A DNA stretch of 44,033 bases from Ruminococcus sp. Zagget11 (GTDB taxonomy: Bacteria > Bacillota > Clostridia > Oscillospirales > Ruminococcaceae). The DNA is taken from positions 43,407-87,439 of the forward strand of contig MSHL01000028.1 in assembly GCA_001941135.1 (NCBI GenBank), in the 5' to 3' direction. This document shows positions 24,604 through 34,011 of this stretch, piece by piece. The number at the start of each line of letters is the position of its first letter. Positions within the stretch are counted from its first letter, which is position 1. The notes beneath the pieces were generated by a model that saw only the letters and a list, made by a program, of their open reading frames with translations, had not been told where the DNA came from and did no database searches. Position numbers and translations under genes: made by a program.

Positions 24604-26244
24604 TCAATCTATAGCCCTATCAATATAAAGCCCCATTGATATGCGGAATATGGTATCGGGGGAGCTGAGCTTAAGCCCCAGAATATCCTCTATCTGCGAA
24701 AGCCTGTACATCATGGTGTTTCGGTGTATAAAAAGATTTTTTGCGGCTGTGGATATATTCTGCTTTGACTTGATGTACTCCGTTATTGTCTTACAAAGCT
24801 CTCCGTTGACGCTCTCATCGTATTTTTTTAGCGGATAGATAAATTCATTGTAAATACTCTTCAGCTCCTCTGTGGAATACCCCTTATACAAGAGGTGCGT
24901 TACATAGTCCTGCTGATATGAAAATATATTGCTGCCGCTGTGCAGACGTTTTCCCACATTAAGCGCATTTACCGCCTGAAAATAGCTTTCGGAAATGGTT
25001 TCCGCTCCCCTCATGCTCCTGCTGTATCCCACAAGACAGCTCACCCTTATTTTTTTCAGCCCTTCCGTCAGACCTTCAATCAGCAAATAGACCTTTTGTG
25101 CGGCAGTGTTCTGATTATCCTCATCTCTGTCGGACATTATAAACAATATCAGCGTGGAATTATAGACTATAAAATGATATTTAACCGAATTTTCACTCAT
25201 CACAAGGTCACATTCACCTCGGAACGTTCTCTCAAAGGAATGCTTCTTTGCGGTTGTCATCATAGCATAGTTGGGAATCTCAAAAGCCGCACATATGCGC
25301 TTCCGTTCAAAATCAAATCCGCTCCTTATACAAAGCGCCTCAGCCTCATGAACATTGGATACATTTCCCGAAAGAAGTCTGTCCCACACATTTTGCTCTA
25401 TATCGGCGGAAAAGGAGTTGCTGATAATCGCCACGCTGACAGCACTGTTAATACCGTCTATAAAATCAAATTCACGGGTCGTAAAGGCTTTCTTTTCTTC
25501 AACGCAGACAAGATAGCCTATTATTTTATCCCTTACGGAAACTGAAAACAGTTCAAAATCCCTGCCGTCTGTGTGAACGGATTTTACCGGTACATTTCTC
25601 TCCTCCTGCTCCTCCATAATCCTTTTTATTTCCTTTTCGGGAAATACCTCCGCCGCAGTTTTTTCGGCGGAAAAGGGAAATTTTATATCGGAATCATCGG
25701 GTATATAATAATCCAGCACATAAAAGCACTCGTTGGTCAGAAATACGGGACACCCTACATATTCGCTTATATGCTTAAGCATAGCCTTCATACCGTGCGG
25801 CTTTGTTGCGGCTGTGGTAACGTCCCTATATGCCTGTGACAGCTTTTGTACCTGTGAGGTTTCGGAAAGAAATATCTCGTGATATACGATATTTATTATA
25901 TTCTCCATCGTTTTGGAAAAGGGTATACTGAATATGGGAAATCCCAAGGCATTTGCCTGTGTTATCATCTCATCGGGCAGTTTGTCAATGTACCTGTTTA
26001 GCTTTATCCCGAAGCCCGAACAGCCCCTTTCATAAAGCCGATTTATAAGGCTGCTGTAAAGCTCGGGAGATGTCAGCAGATACCCCGTAGAAAGCACCAG
26101 CTCACCCTTTTGCAGCCATCTGACCGTGTCGGGATTATCCATGATATTTATTCCGGTAATGACATTTTCCTTTCCGCTTTCTCCTGCAATAAAGCCACAT
26201 TCAGGCATTCCACTGCTTACAAGCCACCGAATCGTTACACTCAT
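24604..26244 (-). CDS. pucR: PucR family transcriptional regulator of purine/allantoin catabolism
   Basis: 546 residues from the ATG at 26242-26244. Three parts: N-terminal PucR domain (about 1-125, including GELVLSTGYLL and GFGIKL), a middle GGDEF-like sensor region (about 280-420) and a C-terminal helix-turn-helix (about 485-546) with STAAKNLFIHRNTMMYRLSQIEDILG. This is the classic PucR/CdaR build. In Bacillus, PucR activates purine-degradation genes in response to allantoin-related signals. It lies 159 bases downstream of the allantoin operon but has its own promoter (26293-26322). It very likely controls the operon; whether as activator or repressor is not shown. The gene symbol is by family and context. 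Confidence 0.85.
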   Translation of the reverse strand: MSVTIRWLVSSGMPECGFIAGESGKENVITGINIMDNPDTVRWLQKGELVLSTGYLLTSPELYSSLINRLYERGCSGFGIKLNRYIDKLPDEMITQANALGFPIFSIPFSKTMENIINIVYHEIFLSETSQVQKLSQAYRDVTTAATKPHGMKAMLKHISEYVGCPVFLTNECFYVLDYYIPDDSDIKFPFSAEKTAAEVFPEKEIKRIMEEQEERNVPVKSVHTDGRDFELFSVSVRDKIIGYLVCVEEKKAFTTREFDFIDGINSAVSVAIISNSFSADIEQNVWDRLLSGNVSNVHEAEALCIRSGFDFERKRICAAFEIPNYAMMTTAKKHSFERTFRGECDLVMSENSVKYHFIVYNSTLILFIMSDRDEDNQNTAAQKVYLLIEGLTEGLKKIRVSCLVGYSRSMRGAETISESYFQAVNALNVGKRLHSGSNIFSYQQDYVTHLLYKGYSTEELKSIYNEFIYPLKKYDESVNGELCKTITEYIKSKQNISTAAKNLFIHRNTMMYRLSQIEDILGLKLSSPDTIFRISMGLYIDRAID

Positions 26245-26289
26245 AAACACCAACCCTTTCGTTAAACGACAGCGGGATTTCCTCTTTAT

Positions 26290-26322
26290 TTCATTATATC
26301 ATAATGAAGAAAATACTGTCAA
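26290..26322 (-). promoter_or_regulatory. Promoter of the PucR gene with overlapping palindrome
   Basis: Minus-strand TTGACA (26317-26322), 18-base spacer, TATAAT (26293-26298). A perfect 8-bp inverted repeat TTCATTAT-ATC-ATAATGAA (26290-26308) overlaps the -10, a good place for autoregulation. Confidence 0.65.
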
Positions 26323-26350
26323 TTATACTCCGAATACAAAATATTGCAGA

Positions 26351-26383
26351 CAATACCCCACAAGAATTACCTGTGAGGTATTG
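26351..26383 (-). terminator. Probable 3' hairpin of the allantoin operon
   Basis: Minus-strand arms CAATACCTCACA (26372-26383) and TGTGGGGTATTG (26351-26362), 12 pairs with one G-T. They sit 20 bases after the dehydrogenase stop. No long T-run follows, so termination may be partial and allow some read-through into the PucR gene. Confidence 0.6.
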
Positions 26384-26403
26384 CCTTTGACATTGTTATT
26401 TAT

Positions 26404-27348
26404 TCAGGAAACTATATTAATCGGAGTTCCCTCAATATACGCTTTCAGATTGTCACACACTATAACCGCTCTTTTATACATAGCCTCGTTGGAAGCAAAA
26501 GCAACGTGGGGCGTGGCAATACAGTTCTTTGCGTTTAAAAGAGGGTGGCTCTCGTCTATGGACGGTTCACTTTCAAACACATCAATTCCCGCTCCCGCAA
26601 TAGCTCCGCTGTTAAGCGCATCCGCAAGAGCGGCACTGTCTACTATAGGTCCTCTCGCAGTGTTAATAAGAATTGCGTTTTTCTTCATAAGTCCTATTTT
26701 TTCGGCATTTATAAGCCCTACGGTAGAGGAATTTTGAGGAACGTGTACGGAAACAATATCACAGGTTGACATAAGTGTATCCAAATCGGTAAATGTCACT
26801 CCGTCAATATCCTTTTTCGTTCTGCTGTAAGCAAACACACTGCAGCCAAATGCCTTGGCAATAGCGGCAACCCGTAATCCTATTGCCCCTGCGCCGATAA
26901 TACCGAACCTCTTTCCCTCAAGCTCGGGTCCTACAAGACCCGCCTTGGTTCCGCCTTTCCGCACGGCCTCGTTGCAGGGGATAATATTTCTGTAAAGGGC
27001 AATGATAAATCCGAACACAAGATCGGCAACCGCAACCGTGGAATAGCCCGCACAGTTTGACACGGTTATTCCCTTTTCACGGCAGTAGTCCATATCCACA
27101 TGATCATATCCCGTAAATGCCACACAGATATATTTTAGCTTGGGACATTTTTCCATAACCTCCCTTTTAAACTTGAAGTTTGAGAGAACAACCGCATCTG
27201 CATCGCAGGCACGTTCAATAAGGGTTTCGGTATCCTCCCTGCGGGTATTGTAATAGACAATCTCCATTTTGTCACCCACAGCCTCTTTTGCCATTGAAAT
27301 CATAGTTTCATCGGGTATTCCCAGTGGTTCGAGAATAACAATCTTCAT
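26404..27348 (-). CDS. D-2-hydroxyacid dehydrogenase (NAD-dependent) in the allantoin operon
   Basis: 314 residues, ribosome site AGGAG. The Rossmann motif GIIGAGAIGLRV (about 149-160) binds NAD(P). Catalytic Arg232 is in NTARGPIVD, an acidic GIDVFESEP motif follows (255-262), and His281 is in ATPHVAF, as in D-lactate, glyoxylate/hydroxypyruvate and phosphoglycerate dehydrogenases. It is the last gene of the allantoin operon, 32 bases after allantoate amidohydrolase. The standard ureidoglycolate dehydrogenase AllD (a different fold) is absent. This enzyme might oxidise ureidoglycolate, or reduce glyoxylate released from it. Those roles are inference; the enzyme class itself is clear. Confidence 0.88.
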   Translation of the reverse strand: MKIVILEPLGIPDETMISMAKEAVGDKMEIVYYNTRREDTETLIERACDADAVVLSNFKFKREVMEKCPKLKYICVAFTGYDHVDMDYCREKGITVSNCAGYSTVAVADLVFGFIIALYRNIIPCNEAVRKGGTKAGLVGPELEGKRFGIIGAGAIGLRVAAIAKAFGCSVFAYSRTKKDIDGVTFTDLDTLMSTCDIVSVHVPQNSSTVGLINAEKIGLMKKNAILINTARGPIVDSAALADALNSGAIAGAGIDVFESEPSIDESHPLLNAKNCIATPHVAFASNEAMYKRAVIVCDNLKAYIEGTPINIVS

Positions 27349-27380
27349 ATTATTTTTCTCCTATCCTACATATTTGCCAG

Positions 27381-28613
27381 TCAGCATAATGACTCCGCAA
27401 GCACCTGTGTGCCTGTGGCAAGATCCTCAAAATCCGTCCACTCGTCCTTGCTGTGGCTAATGCCGTTTTTGCTTGGGACAAATATCATTGCTGCGGGAGC
27501 AAATCTGCCCACAAACAAGCTGTCATGGTACGGACCGCTTATAAGCTCCATGCTTTCGGTTTCGGTATCTTTGCATACATCTCTGACAACGTTAAGGACG
27601 GTTTCGGAGCATTTCAGCGGTATATCGTGATTATCAAGGCGCATTTCCACTGAAACGCCGTACTCCTCCTCAACAGCAGCTTTTACCTTTTCCAGCTGAG
27701 CCATAATAATTTCCTTTGACTCCATGTCAATTGAACGTATATCAACCGAAAATCCCACATATCCGGGAATAACATTGACCGCCCCGGGATAAACCCTTAC
27801 TCGCCCTATGGTAGCAGTGACATATTCGCCCTGAGAGCTTTTTGCCAGTTTTTCCAGTTCCAGTGCAAAACGACAGCAAGCCATAAACGCATCGTGGCGA
27901 TCCTCCATTGCCATTCCGCCTGCATGTCCCTGAACGCCCTTTATTACCACCTCATAATTGGTCGGGGCGCATATCCCTCTGACAATTCCCACGGGAATTT
28001 TCGCATCATCCAAGTGTCGGTTTTGCTCGATATGCAGCTCCAAGGAAGCAAAAACATCTCCCTCCCTGCGTACCACATCGGGCAATGCGCTCACATCATA
28101 GCCCAGCTCCGTCAAAACACCGTAAAGGGTCTTTCCGTCCTTGTCCGTAAGCCTTTTCATATCCTCGGGGGTAAGAGCACCTGCCATTGTACGGCTTCCC
28201 AGACAGGACAAGCCGAATCGTGTAGGCTCCTCCGAGGTGTAGACAATTACGCTTATGCTCCTTTTCGGGGTAATTCCCGAACGGCTTATCATCTTGAGTG
28301 CCTCTATCCCGCAGACTATTCCCGCCATCCCGTCAAACATTCCCGCATTAAGTACGGTGTCTATATGCGAGCCTGTCCATACGGGCGAAAGTGTGGGATC
28401 ACTGCCCTCCAATGTCCCGAAAATATTTCCCACCGAGTCCTCGGTGACCTTAAGTCCCACTGCTTCCATTTCCGACTTTATGTATTTTCGGGATTCAAGC
28501 TCCGGCTCTGTAAAAAGCACTCTCGTTGTACCCTCGCCCTCTTCGGGGGTGGAGTTAAAACGGTTTATATTTTCAAGTATACGTCTTATTTCGGCACTGC
28601 TTGCCTTTATCAT
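27381..28613 (-). CDS. allC: Allantoate amidohydrolase (M20 family)
   Basis: 410 residues, start ATG behind AAAAGGA. The di-metal site of the allantoate/ureidopropionase/N-carbamoyl-amino-acid hydrolase group is visible: GSHIDTV, FDGMAG, TSEEPTRFG, LELHIEQ and SHSKDEW. It hydrolyses allantoate to ureidoglycine, CO2 and ammonia in the cytosol. N-carbamoyl amino acid hydrolases look very similar, but neighbours AllB and AllE settle the role. It is 21 bases after AllE. Confidence 0.88.
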   Translation of the reverse strand: MIKASSAEIRRILENINRFNSTPEEGEGTTRVLFTEPELESRKYIKSEMEAVGLKVTEDSVGNIFGTLEGSDPTLSPVWTGSHIDTVLNAGMFDGMAGIVCGIEALKMISRSGITPKRSISVIVYTSEEPTRFGLSCLGSRTMAGALTPEDMKRLTDKDGKTLYGVLTELGYDVSALPDVVRREGDVFASLELHIEQNRHLDDAKIPVGIVRGICAPTNYEVVIKGVQGHAGGMAMEDRHDAFMACCRFALELEKLAKSSQGEYVTATIGRVRVYPGAVNVIPGYVGFSVDIRSIDMESKEIIMAQLEKVKAAVEEEYGVSVEMRLDNHDIPLKCSETVLNVVRDVCKDTETESMELISGPYHDSLFVGRFAPAAMIFVPSKNGISHSKDEWTDFEDLATGTQVLAESLC

Positions 28614-28634
28614 AGCAAATCAAATCCTTTTCTA

Positions 28635-29399
28635 TCACATAATAATGTCCCTATTGCAGTCCTTTGAGTAAATATACGCAAAAAGTTCCCGTCCCACTCC
28701 GTAGGCACACTGGGCTACATACGGGCCAAACCACATAAAATCATCCTTCTTTATTCCCAGCCAGCGGTCGTCCATAAAATACATACCCTCACCGCTGAGA
28801 ATATATGCTCCATGCTCCTGGACGTGCGTTTTCACAATCGGGTGACAGCCTCCCGGCGCAAAGGCTAAAATATGCATATTCATATCAAATCCAAGCTCCG
28901 TGGGCAGCAGGTCCTTGATAAATACATTTTCCATATCGTCGTAAATGCGATATTCCATCTCATTCACATTGCCCCAGCAGGTATATGCCGATGTACCCTT
29001 AAGGGGAATGTATATCTGCTTATACAGTAAGAGCTTTGCCTTTTCGGCACCGATATTTTTAAAGCCTATTCCCGTTCCCGCAGGGGAAAAACCGTATCCT
29101 CCGTCTGTAAGCAGCTTTTCCTCTCCGCCGATATTAACGGTGACATTACCGCTTATTACATAGATAAATGCCTCGATATTTTCCTCGCTTGCCCAGATCT
29201 CGGAAGTACCGCCATCGGGCTGCGCCTCCACAACATACTGTACAAAGGATGCGCCCATTTTCGGTGAGGCAACTATGCTTACCCTACAATTTTTTATGCA
29301 GGGAATAGCGTTATTTACCAGCCCATCCTTGGAAATAACTGCCCACAATCCCGGCTTAACAACCGTCCTTGTGGATAAAAGATCATTCGGATAACCCAT
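28635..29399 (-). CDS. allE: (S)-ureidoglycine aminohydrolase, bicupin
   Basis: 254 residues from ATG at 29397-29399 (AAGGAG about 12 bases upstream). This start matches the family N-terminus MGYPNDLLSTR. A GTG at 29432 overlapping the upstream stop would add 11 residues. Two cupin domains: the first about 40-130, the second about 170-250 with THVQEHGAYILSGEG and the AYGVGRELFAYIYSKDCNRD tail. It converts ureidoglycine to ureidoglycolate and ammonia. Family enzymes bind manganese through Glu, two His and Gln. Here His192, His196 and Gln230 are present, but the Glu position reads Lys190 (codon AAA, one base from GAA). Activity may be altered. Confidence 0.9.
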   Translation of the reverse strand: MGYPNDLLSTRTVVKPGLWAVISKDGLVNNAIPCIKNCRVSIVASPKMGASFVQYVVEAQPDGGTSEIWASEENIEAFIYVISGNVTVNIGGEEKLLTDGGYGFSPAGTGIGFKNIGAEKAKLLLYKQIYIPLKGTSAYTCWGNVNEMEYRIYDDMENVFIKDLLPTELGFDMNMHILAFAPGGCHPIVKTHVQEHGAYILSGEGMYFMDDRWLGIKKDDFMWFGPYVAQCAYGVGRELFAYIYSKDCNRDIIM

Positions 29400-29431
29400 A
29401 ATAATATAACTCTCCTTAAAATTTATTTGCA

Positions 29432-30841
29432 CTATTCCTCCGTAACCTCCGGAACGGCGGAAATATGCTCGGTTTTTTGATGATAATTGGGATTATGAAA
29501 ATCCAGTGTAATCGAACCGTCGGGATTGGTGACTACAAGCTGCTTTTTAATAGCTATACGGTCTATTTCCGCAAAATAATCCCTTTTGTCCGTATAAAGC
29601 GGCTTATATTCCTCAATTACTCTGTACGCCATTTCACCGTTGTTGCTGAGCAGATTAACAACCAAACAAACAACCGCCTTTGTGGGGTTGATAACAGCCT
29701 TTTCTATATCCGCAATGCGGTAATCATCACCGCGCTGATGTCCCTCTGCACCCATACACAGCGGCTGAATTACGGGCATTATCGAGGAAAGATCACCGAT
29801 ATCGCTGCTTTGTGTATCCCAGCCCCCGTGAATTACCTTTCCCTTTCCGAAAAGCTCCTCCACCACTTCCTCAAACATACGGTTCATCAGCTTACTGCTG
29901 TGAAAGGGCAGATTCCCGGGTTTATCCTCGATTGTTACATTTGCGCCTACCGCCGCCGATGCTGCTAAAGCACGGTTTATCTTTACGTTGGTCTGAAGTA
30001 TCATATCCAACGTGGTTGCACGGACACAGGTGTCCATCTTAACAATTTCGGGTATGGCATTTGCCGCCTGACCTCCCTGCGTAATTATAGGGTGATAGCG
30101 CACATGATCCCACTCACGAAAGGTTTCACGCAGACTGTTGCAGGCATCTATTCCGAGGGTTGCCGCATAAAGGGCATTTACCCCCAAATGGGGCGATCCT
30201 CCTGCATGAGCCGCAACACCCTTATACACTATGTGCTTTGTGATACATCCGTCATATCCGTCAATCATCTTGAAAAGCTTTTCGGGGTCGCTGTCGGCGT
30301 GTACCATTATCGCCATATCAACATCATCGAAAAAGCCTCTGTACATAAACTCGATTTTTCCCGCAACATATTTGATTACACCCTGCTCTATAAGCCTGTC
30401 GCGAAATTCCAGGTCTATGGTTTCCTCAGCAGGAACCGCAACAAACTTTATCCGTCCGCAAAGGGTGCCGTCATCGCCCGCAGCCTTCATTACTGCGGCA
30501 GTACCCAGCATTATACAAACCTGAACCAAATGACCGCAGGCGTGTACAGTGCCGGTTTCGGGGTTCGATTCGGGATGAGCCGAGCAGACAAGTGCGTCAA
30601 GCTCCCCCATCACCGCAACGGTCGGTCCCTCTCTCCCCGTATCATAAACAGCGGTAAATCCGGGTATGTTACTCGCTCTGTTTACCTCATATCCAAGCTC
30701 CGCAAATCTCTCCTCCAGATAAGCGGAGGTTTTCCATTCCTTGTACCCGATTTCGGGGTTTCTCCAGATATATTTTTCCGCTGTGATGAGAAATTCCCTG
30801 TATTTATCCACCAACTCGGTATATCTGCTGTATTTTGACAT
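29432..30841 (-). CDS. M20 family amidohydrolase (AbgB/HipO-like)
   Basis: 469 residues, ATG behind AAGGAGCGT. M20D features: IWRNPEIGYKEWKTS near the N-terminus, GELDAL, HACGHLVQ with metal-binding residues, PAEETIDLEFR, and AAHAGGSPHLGVNALYAA. It is longer than hippurate hydrolases and close to aminobenzoyl-glutamate hydrolase subunit B in length and layout. It sits between AllB and AllE, 11 bases after AllB, so it belongs to the operon. The known allantoin route has no step for it, since AllC already hydrolyses allantoate. It may process another amide (for example an acylated or carbamoylated side product). I cannot assign its substrate. Confidence 0.82.
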   Translation of the reverse strand: MSKYSRYTELVDKYREFLITAEKYIWRNPEIGYKEWKTSAYLEERFAELGYEVNRASNIPGFTAVYDTGREGPTVAVMGELDALVCSAHPESNPETGTVHACGHLVQVCIMLGTAAVMKAAGDDGTLCGRIKFVAVPAEETIDLEFRDRLIEQGVIKYVAGKIEFMYRGFFDDVDMAIMVHADSDPEKLFKMIDGYDGCITKHIVYKGVAAHAGGSPHLGVNALYAATLGIDACNSLRETFREWDHVRYHPIITQGGQAANAIPEIVKMDTCVRATTLDMILQTNVKINRALAASAAVGANVTIEDKPGNLPFHSSKLMNRMFEEVVEELFGKGKVIHGGWDTQSSDIGDLSSIMPVIQPLCMGAEGHQRGDDYRIADIEKAVINPTKAVVCLVVNLLSNNGEMAYRVIEEYKPLYTDKRDYFAEIDRIAIKKQLVVTNPDGSITLDFHNPNYHQKTEHISAVPEVTEE

Positions 30842-30852
30842 TTTAACGCTCC

Positions 30853-32202
30853 TTATCCAACAAATTTTCCAAATCCCTTTGACACAAGCACCCTGCCGTT
30901 TTCCGCAGCCTTGACGCCTCTTATGTAGGTAGCCACAGGCTCACCCTTGCCCGAATGTCCCACAAAGCAGGACACCTTCTGCTTGTAATAAAGCTCCTCA
31001 GCCTTAACAGCCCATTCCCTTTCGGGATCTACGATAACCATATCCGCATCAAATCCTGTTTTTACAGCTCCCTTTGTGCCGTAAATTCCAAATCGCCTTG
31101 CAGGATTTTCCGAAAGCTCCCGTGCCAGTATGCAGGGGGAACAGCCATGCTTTACGGCACCGTCAAAAACCGTTCTGAACACAGTCTGAATGCTGCTTAT
31201 TCCGAACCCCGACATATATGTCGGCTGATGCTCGTCACTTCTGCTTTCGGGCATTCCGGGCGAATGGTCGGATACAATACAGCCGAGTACGCCTTTTTTC
31301 ACATACTCCCACAAGCCGTCAATTGCCTCCTTTTCACGCAAAGAAGGTGCGCAGCCGAAAAGGCAGCCCTTTTCAAGGTAATCCTCACGGGAGAATGTAA
31401 GGTAGTGGGAGCAGGTTTCCGCCGTTATATCAACTCCCTCAAGCTGTGCCCTTTCGATGACAGCCGCTACACGAGGATGACTTACATGACAGATATGCAC
31501 TCTTGCACCTGTTTCCCTTGCAAGCTCAATTATATTCGATGTGGCTATAATCTCCGCGGAAAGGGGTCGGGAATCGCAGAATGCCTGCCTGCCGTCAATT
31601 TTATTATTAAGGACATACTGTCTGCCGCGGCTTATTATGGAATAATCCTCGCAGTGAAATCCCGCAAGTCCGTCAAATTCCTTTATGGTCATAAGAGCCT
31701 GCCTTACCTGTCCCATATCAGGTGCATGAAAATCATTCCCTCCCCCTGAAAGAAATGACTTGAATGCGGCAGCACCCGCATCGTGCAGTTCAACAAGCTT
31801 GTCGAGATTTTCGGGAACAAGAGCGCCCCACATGATAAAATCCACATAGCTTTCACTGCCAAGCAGCTCTTTTTTGGCTTTGAATATTTCACCGTTTACC
31901 ACCGAGGGCGAATAAAGATTCAGGGGCATATCCACGCAGGTGGTTATTCCGCCCACCGCTGCCGCCATTGTAGAGGTCTGCATATCCTCGAAATCGGCGT
32001 TATATTCACCGATATGCATATGGGCATCAACAGCACCCGGAAAAACGTATTTTCCCGCAGCATCGCAGCACTCATCCGCCTCGATATCACGGCTGTCAAG
32101 AACAATTGCCGCAATTTTACCGTCCTTTACACAAATATCCGCCTTACAAAGCCCGTCTGTATTGACAATCGTTCCGTTTTTTACAATAAGATCAAATCGC
32201 AT
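30853..32202 (-). CDS. allB: Allantoinase
   Basis: 449 residues, ATG behind AAGGGTGATGG. Cyclic amidohydrolase features: the DAHMHIGE metal motif (about 59-66), a carboxylated-lysine candidate in AAFKSFLSG (near 144), HCED, CHVSHP and SDHSPGMP. It opens the ring of allantoin to allantoate. Dihydropyrimidinases and hydantoinases are close relatives, but the AllC/AllE neighbours support allantoinase. It follows the transporter permease after 71 bases containing a hairpin (32225-32257). Confidence 0.92.
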   Translation of the reverse strand: MRFDLIVKNGTIVNTDGLCKADICVKDGKIAAIVLDSRDIEADECCDAAGKYVFPGAVDAHMHIGEYNADFEDMQTSTMAAAVGGITTCVDMPLNLYSPSVVNGEIFKAKKELLGSESYVDFIMWGALVPENLDKLVELHDAGAAAFKSFLSGGGNDFHAPDMGQVRQALMTIKEFDGLAGFHCEDYSIISRGRQYVLNNKIDGRQAFCDSRPLSAEIIATSNIIELARETGARVHICHVSHPRVAAVIERAQLEGVDITAETCSHYLTFSREDYLEKGCLFGCAPSLREKEAIDGLWEYVKKGVLGCIVSDHSPGMPESRSDEHQPTYMSGFGISSIQTVFRTVFDGAVKHGCSPCILARELSENPARRFGIYGTKGAVKTGFDADMVIVDPEREWAVKAEELYYKQKVSCFVGHSGKGEPVATYIRGVKAAENGRVLVSKGFGKFVG

Positions 32203-32224
32203 ATTCCATCACCCTTGTCGTGAT

Positions 32225-32257
32225 AATACCGCAATAACTCTGCCGCTCTGCGGTATT
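32225..32257. other. Intercistronic hairpin between permease and allantoinase genes
   Basis: Perfect 9-bp arms AATACCGCA (32225-32233) and TGCGGTATT (32249-32257), without a T-run. It probably separates the mRNA parts for transporter and enzymes by affecting stability or partial termination. Confidence 0.55.
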
Positions 32258-32273
32258 TCCGAGATAATACGCA

Positions 32274-33125
32274 TTATTTCTCAACTGCGCCGCCTGTGGT
32301 TTCCTTTTTCCATTTGAAAAGTGCGGACTCCACAACGGTAAGTATTGCAAACATAAGTGAATACAGCAGTCCTATGGCAATCGCCGCCATCATCATATCA
32401 TTCATCTTAAACCAGTTCTTGGAGAACACGATTATATAACCAAGTCCTGTGGACGCACCCATCATTTCCGCAACTACCATAGCTCCGAAAGCCGTTCCCA
32501 GCGCACCCTTCATTCCAAGGAAAATATTAGGAAATGCCGACTGGAATTTTACCCGTGTAAAAAGCTGCCAAGGGTTTGCGCCAAGGCTTACTGCCGAACG
32601 GATAAGCACAGGGTCGGTGTCCTTTATTCCCTCGGTGACATAGGAGAGCATATATATAATCGTCGTATAGGCAATAAGTATTACCTTAGACTGCTCGCCA
32701 ATGCCGAACCACAGTATAAACATAGGAAGAAATGCCATAATCGGTATGGGACTGAAAAGGTTAATTATGGGAGAAAAAATATTGTCCATAGTTTTAAAGC
32801 TCGCAATAAGGCTGCCAAGCACAATTGCAATGACAACGCCGATTGCATAGCCAACAACAACACGATATACGCTTATTCCTAAGTGTGTAAAAAGAGTTCC
32901 GTCTGTCAGATATGTATATGCCGATGCAATTATTCCTGTCGGTACGGGGAAAAATTTCGGATCAACCCACTGACAGGCATCATTTATCCGTCCAAGCACC
33001 TCCCACAGCAGAAAAAAAAGTATAAGCGAACCTATCTTGAAATACTTATCGCGCTTGGCTCGCCTTGCCGCCGCTGTTTTATAGGAAGCCGCCGCTGTGG
33101 TCTTTGTTTCTTTTGCAAAAGTCAT
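32274..33125 (-). CDS. ABC transporter permease, NitT/TauT (SsuC/TauC) type
   Basis: 283 residues, ATG behind AGGAGGGAG. A charged cytosolic N-terminus (about 30 residues) precedes six predicted membrane helices. The permease EAA-like loop is near 187-206 (AVSLGANPWQLFTRVKFQSAFPN shortened here to its core SLGANPWQLF). It forms the channel with the ATPase (33158-33916) and binding protein (34012-35073). Typical relatives carry taurine, sulfonates, nitrate or pyrimidine precursors. Its place in the allantoin operon points to allantoin or a similar ureide as ligand, which is inference. Confidence 0.88.
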   Translation of the reverse strand: MTFAKETKTTAAASYKTAAARRAKRDKYFKIGSLILFFLLWEVLGRINDACQWVDPKFFPVPTGIIASAYTYLTDGTLFTHLGISVYRVVVGYAIGVVIAIVLGSLIASFKTMDNIFSPIINLFSPIPIMAFLPMFILWFGIGEQSKVILIAYTTIIYMLSYVTEGIKDTDPVLIRSAVSLGANPWQLFTRVKFQSAFPNIFLGMKGALGTAFGAMVVAEMMGASTGLGYIIVFSKNWFKMNDMMMAAIAIGLLYSLMFAILTVVESALFKWKKETTGGAVEK

Positions 33126-33157
33126 ATTACTCCCTCCTGACCGATTGAGAAAAAACG

Positions 33158-33916
33158 TTATTCGGTTATTACACTGTCGGCAGCTACTCCCGTGATTTCC
33201 GATTCAAACTGCCGTACATAATCGTTGAACTTAGGATTGGTTATATCCCTCGGTCTGGGAAGATCTATTCTCTGATCCAGGGATACCTTACCCTTTTGGA
33301 GAACGATAACCCTATCCGCAAGATAAACAGCCTCGGGAGCGCTGTGGGTTATGAAAAGAATAGTCTTTTTTGTAATCTGCCAAATGCGTTCCAGCTCTCG
33401 TCTCATAGAATCCCTTGTAAGTGCGTCAAGCGCACCCAAAGGCTCGTCCATAAGCAGCATTTTCGGGTCATTTGCCAATGCTCTGGCTATACCCACACGC
33501 TGTGCCATTCCTCCGGAAAGTCCGCTGGGATATTTATTCTCATAGCCTGTCAGACCTACCATGTCAATGTATTTCTGTGCTATTTCCTTAGCATCGGGGA
33601 CACCCCTCATGTTAAGACCAAACTGAACATTCTGACTGACCGTTCTCCAGGGGAAAAGTGCGTGCTGCTGAAATACAACTCCTCTTTCCGCACTGGGACC
33701 GTGAATTTCGTCCTCATTAAGTCGTATCGAGCCTTTATCGGGTTTCAGATAGCCTGCAATAACGTTCAGCAGCGTGGATTTTCCGCAGCCGCTTTTACCA
33801 AGTACACAGATAAACTCACCTGTTTCAATAGTGAGATTTACGTCGTTGAGAACGTACTGCATTTCACCGTCCCGCTCCTCGTAAGCCTTAAACAGGTGTT
33901 CGATATATACCGCCAT
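33158..33916 (-). CDS. ABC transporter ATP-binding protein, NitT/TauT (SsuB/TauB) type
   Basis: 252 residues from ATG at 33914-33916 (GGAGAG six bases before); an earlier in-frame ATG has no good ribosome site. Walker [11 protein letters not shown]-loop region [12 protein letters not shown], signature LSGGMAQRV, Walker B LLMDEP and the H-loop FITHS are all intact. It energises uptake with the neighbouring permease, 32 bases downstream. A 95-base gap with a hairpin separates it from the binding protein gene. Confidence 0.92.
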   Translation of the reverse strand: MAVYIEHLFKAYEERDGEMQYVLNDVNLTIETGEFICVLGKSGCGKSTLLNVIAGYLKPDKGSIRLNEDEIHGPSAERGVVFQQHALFPWRTVSQNVQFGLNMRGVPDAKEIAQKYIDMVGLTGYENKYPSGLSGGMAQRVGIARALANDPKMLLMDEPLGALDALTRDSMRRELERIWQITKKTILFITHSAPEAVYLADRVIVLQKGKVSLDQRIDLPRPRDITNPKFNDYVRQFESEITGVAADSVITE

Positions 33917-33951
33917 TCTCGACTCTCCTTTCCGTGCCATCATATCCGTTC

Positions 33952-33989
33952 GGGGACGTACAATACACTTTCGGGTAATGTATGTCCCC
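33952..33989. other. Intercistronic hairpin after the binding-protein gene
   Basis: GGGGAC (33952-33957) pairs with GTCCCC (33984-33989), with further imperfect pairing inside (TACA/TGTA). It lies between binding protein and ATPase genes, where such stems often protect the upstream message and give more binding protein than membrane parts. Confidence 0.55.
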
Positions 33990-34011
33990 TCGGGATTTAT
34001 CGCTAAGTTAA

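Noticed and set aside
30955..31749. 264-codon plus-strand frame opposite allantoinase
   Set aside because: Shadow of the allB gene; no ribosome site or family features.
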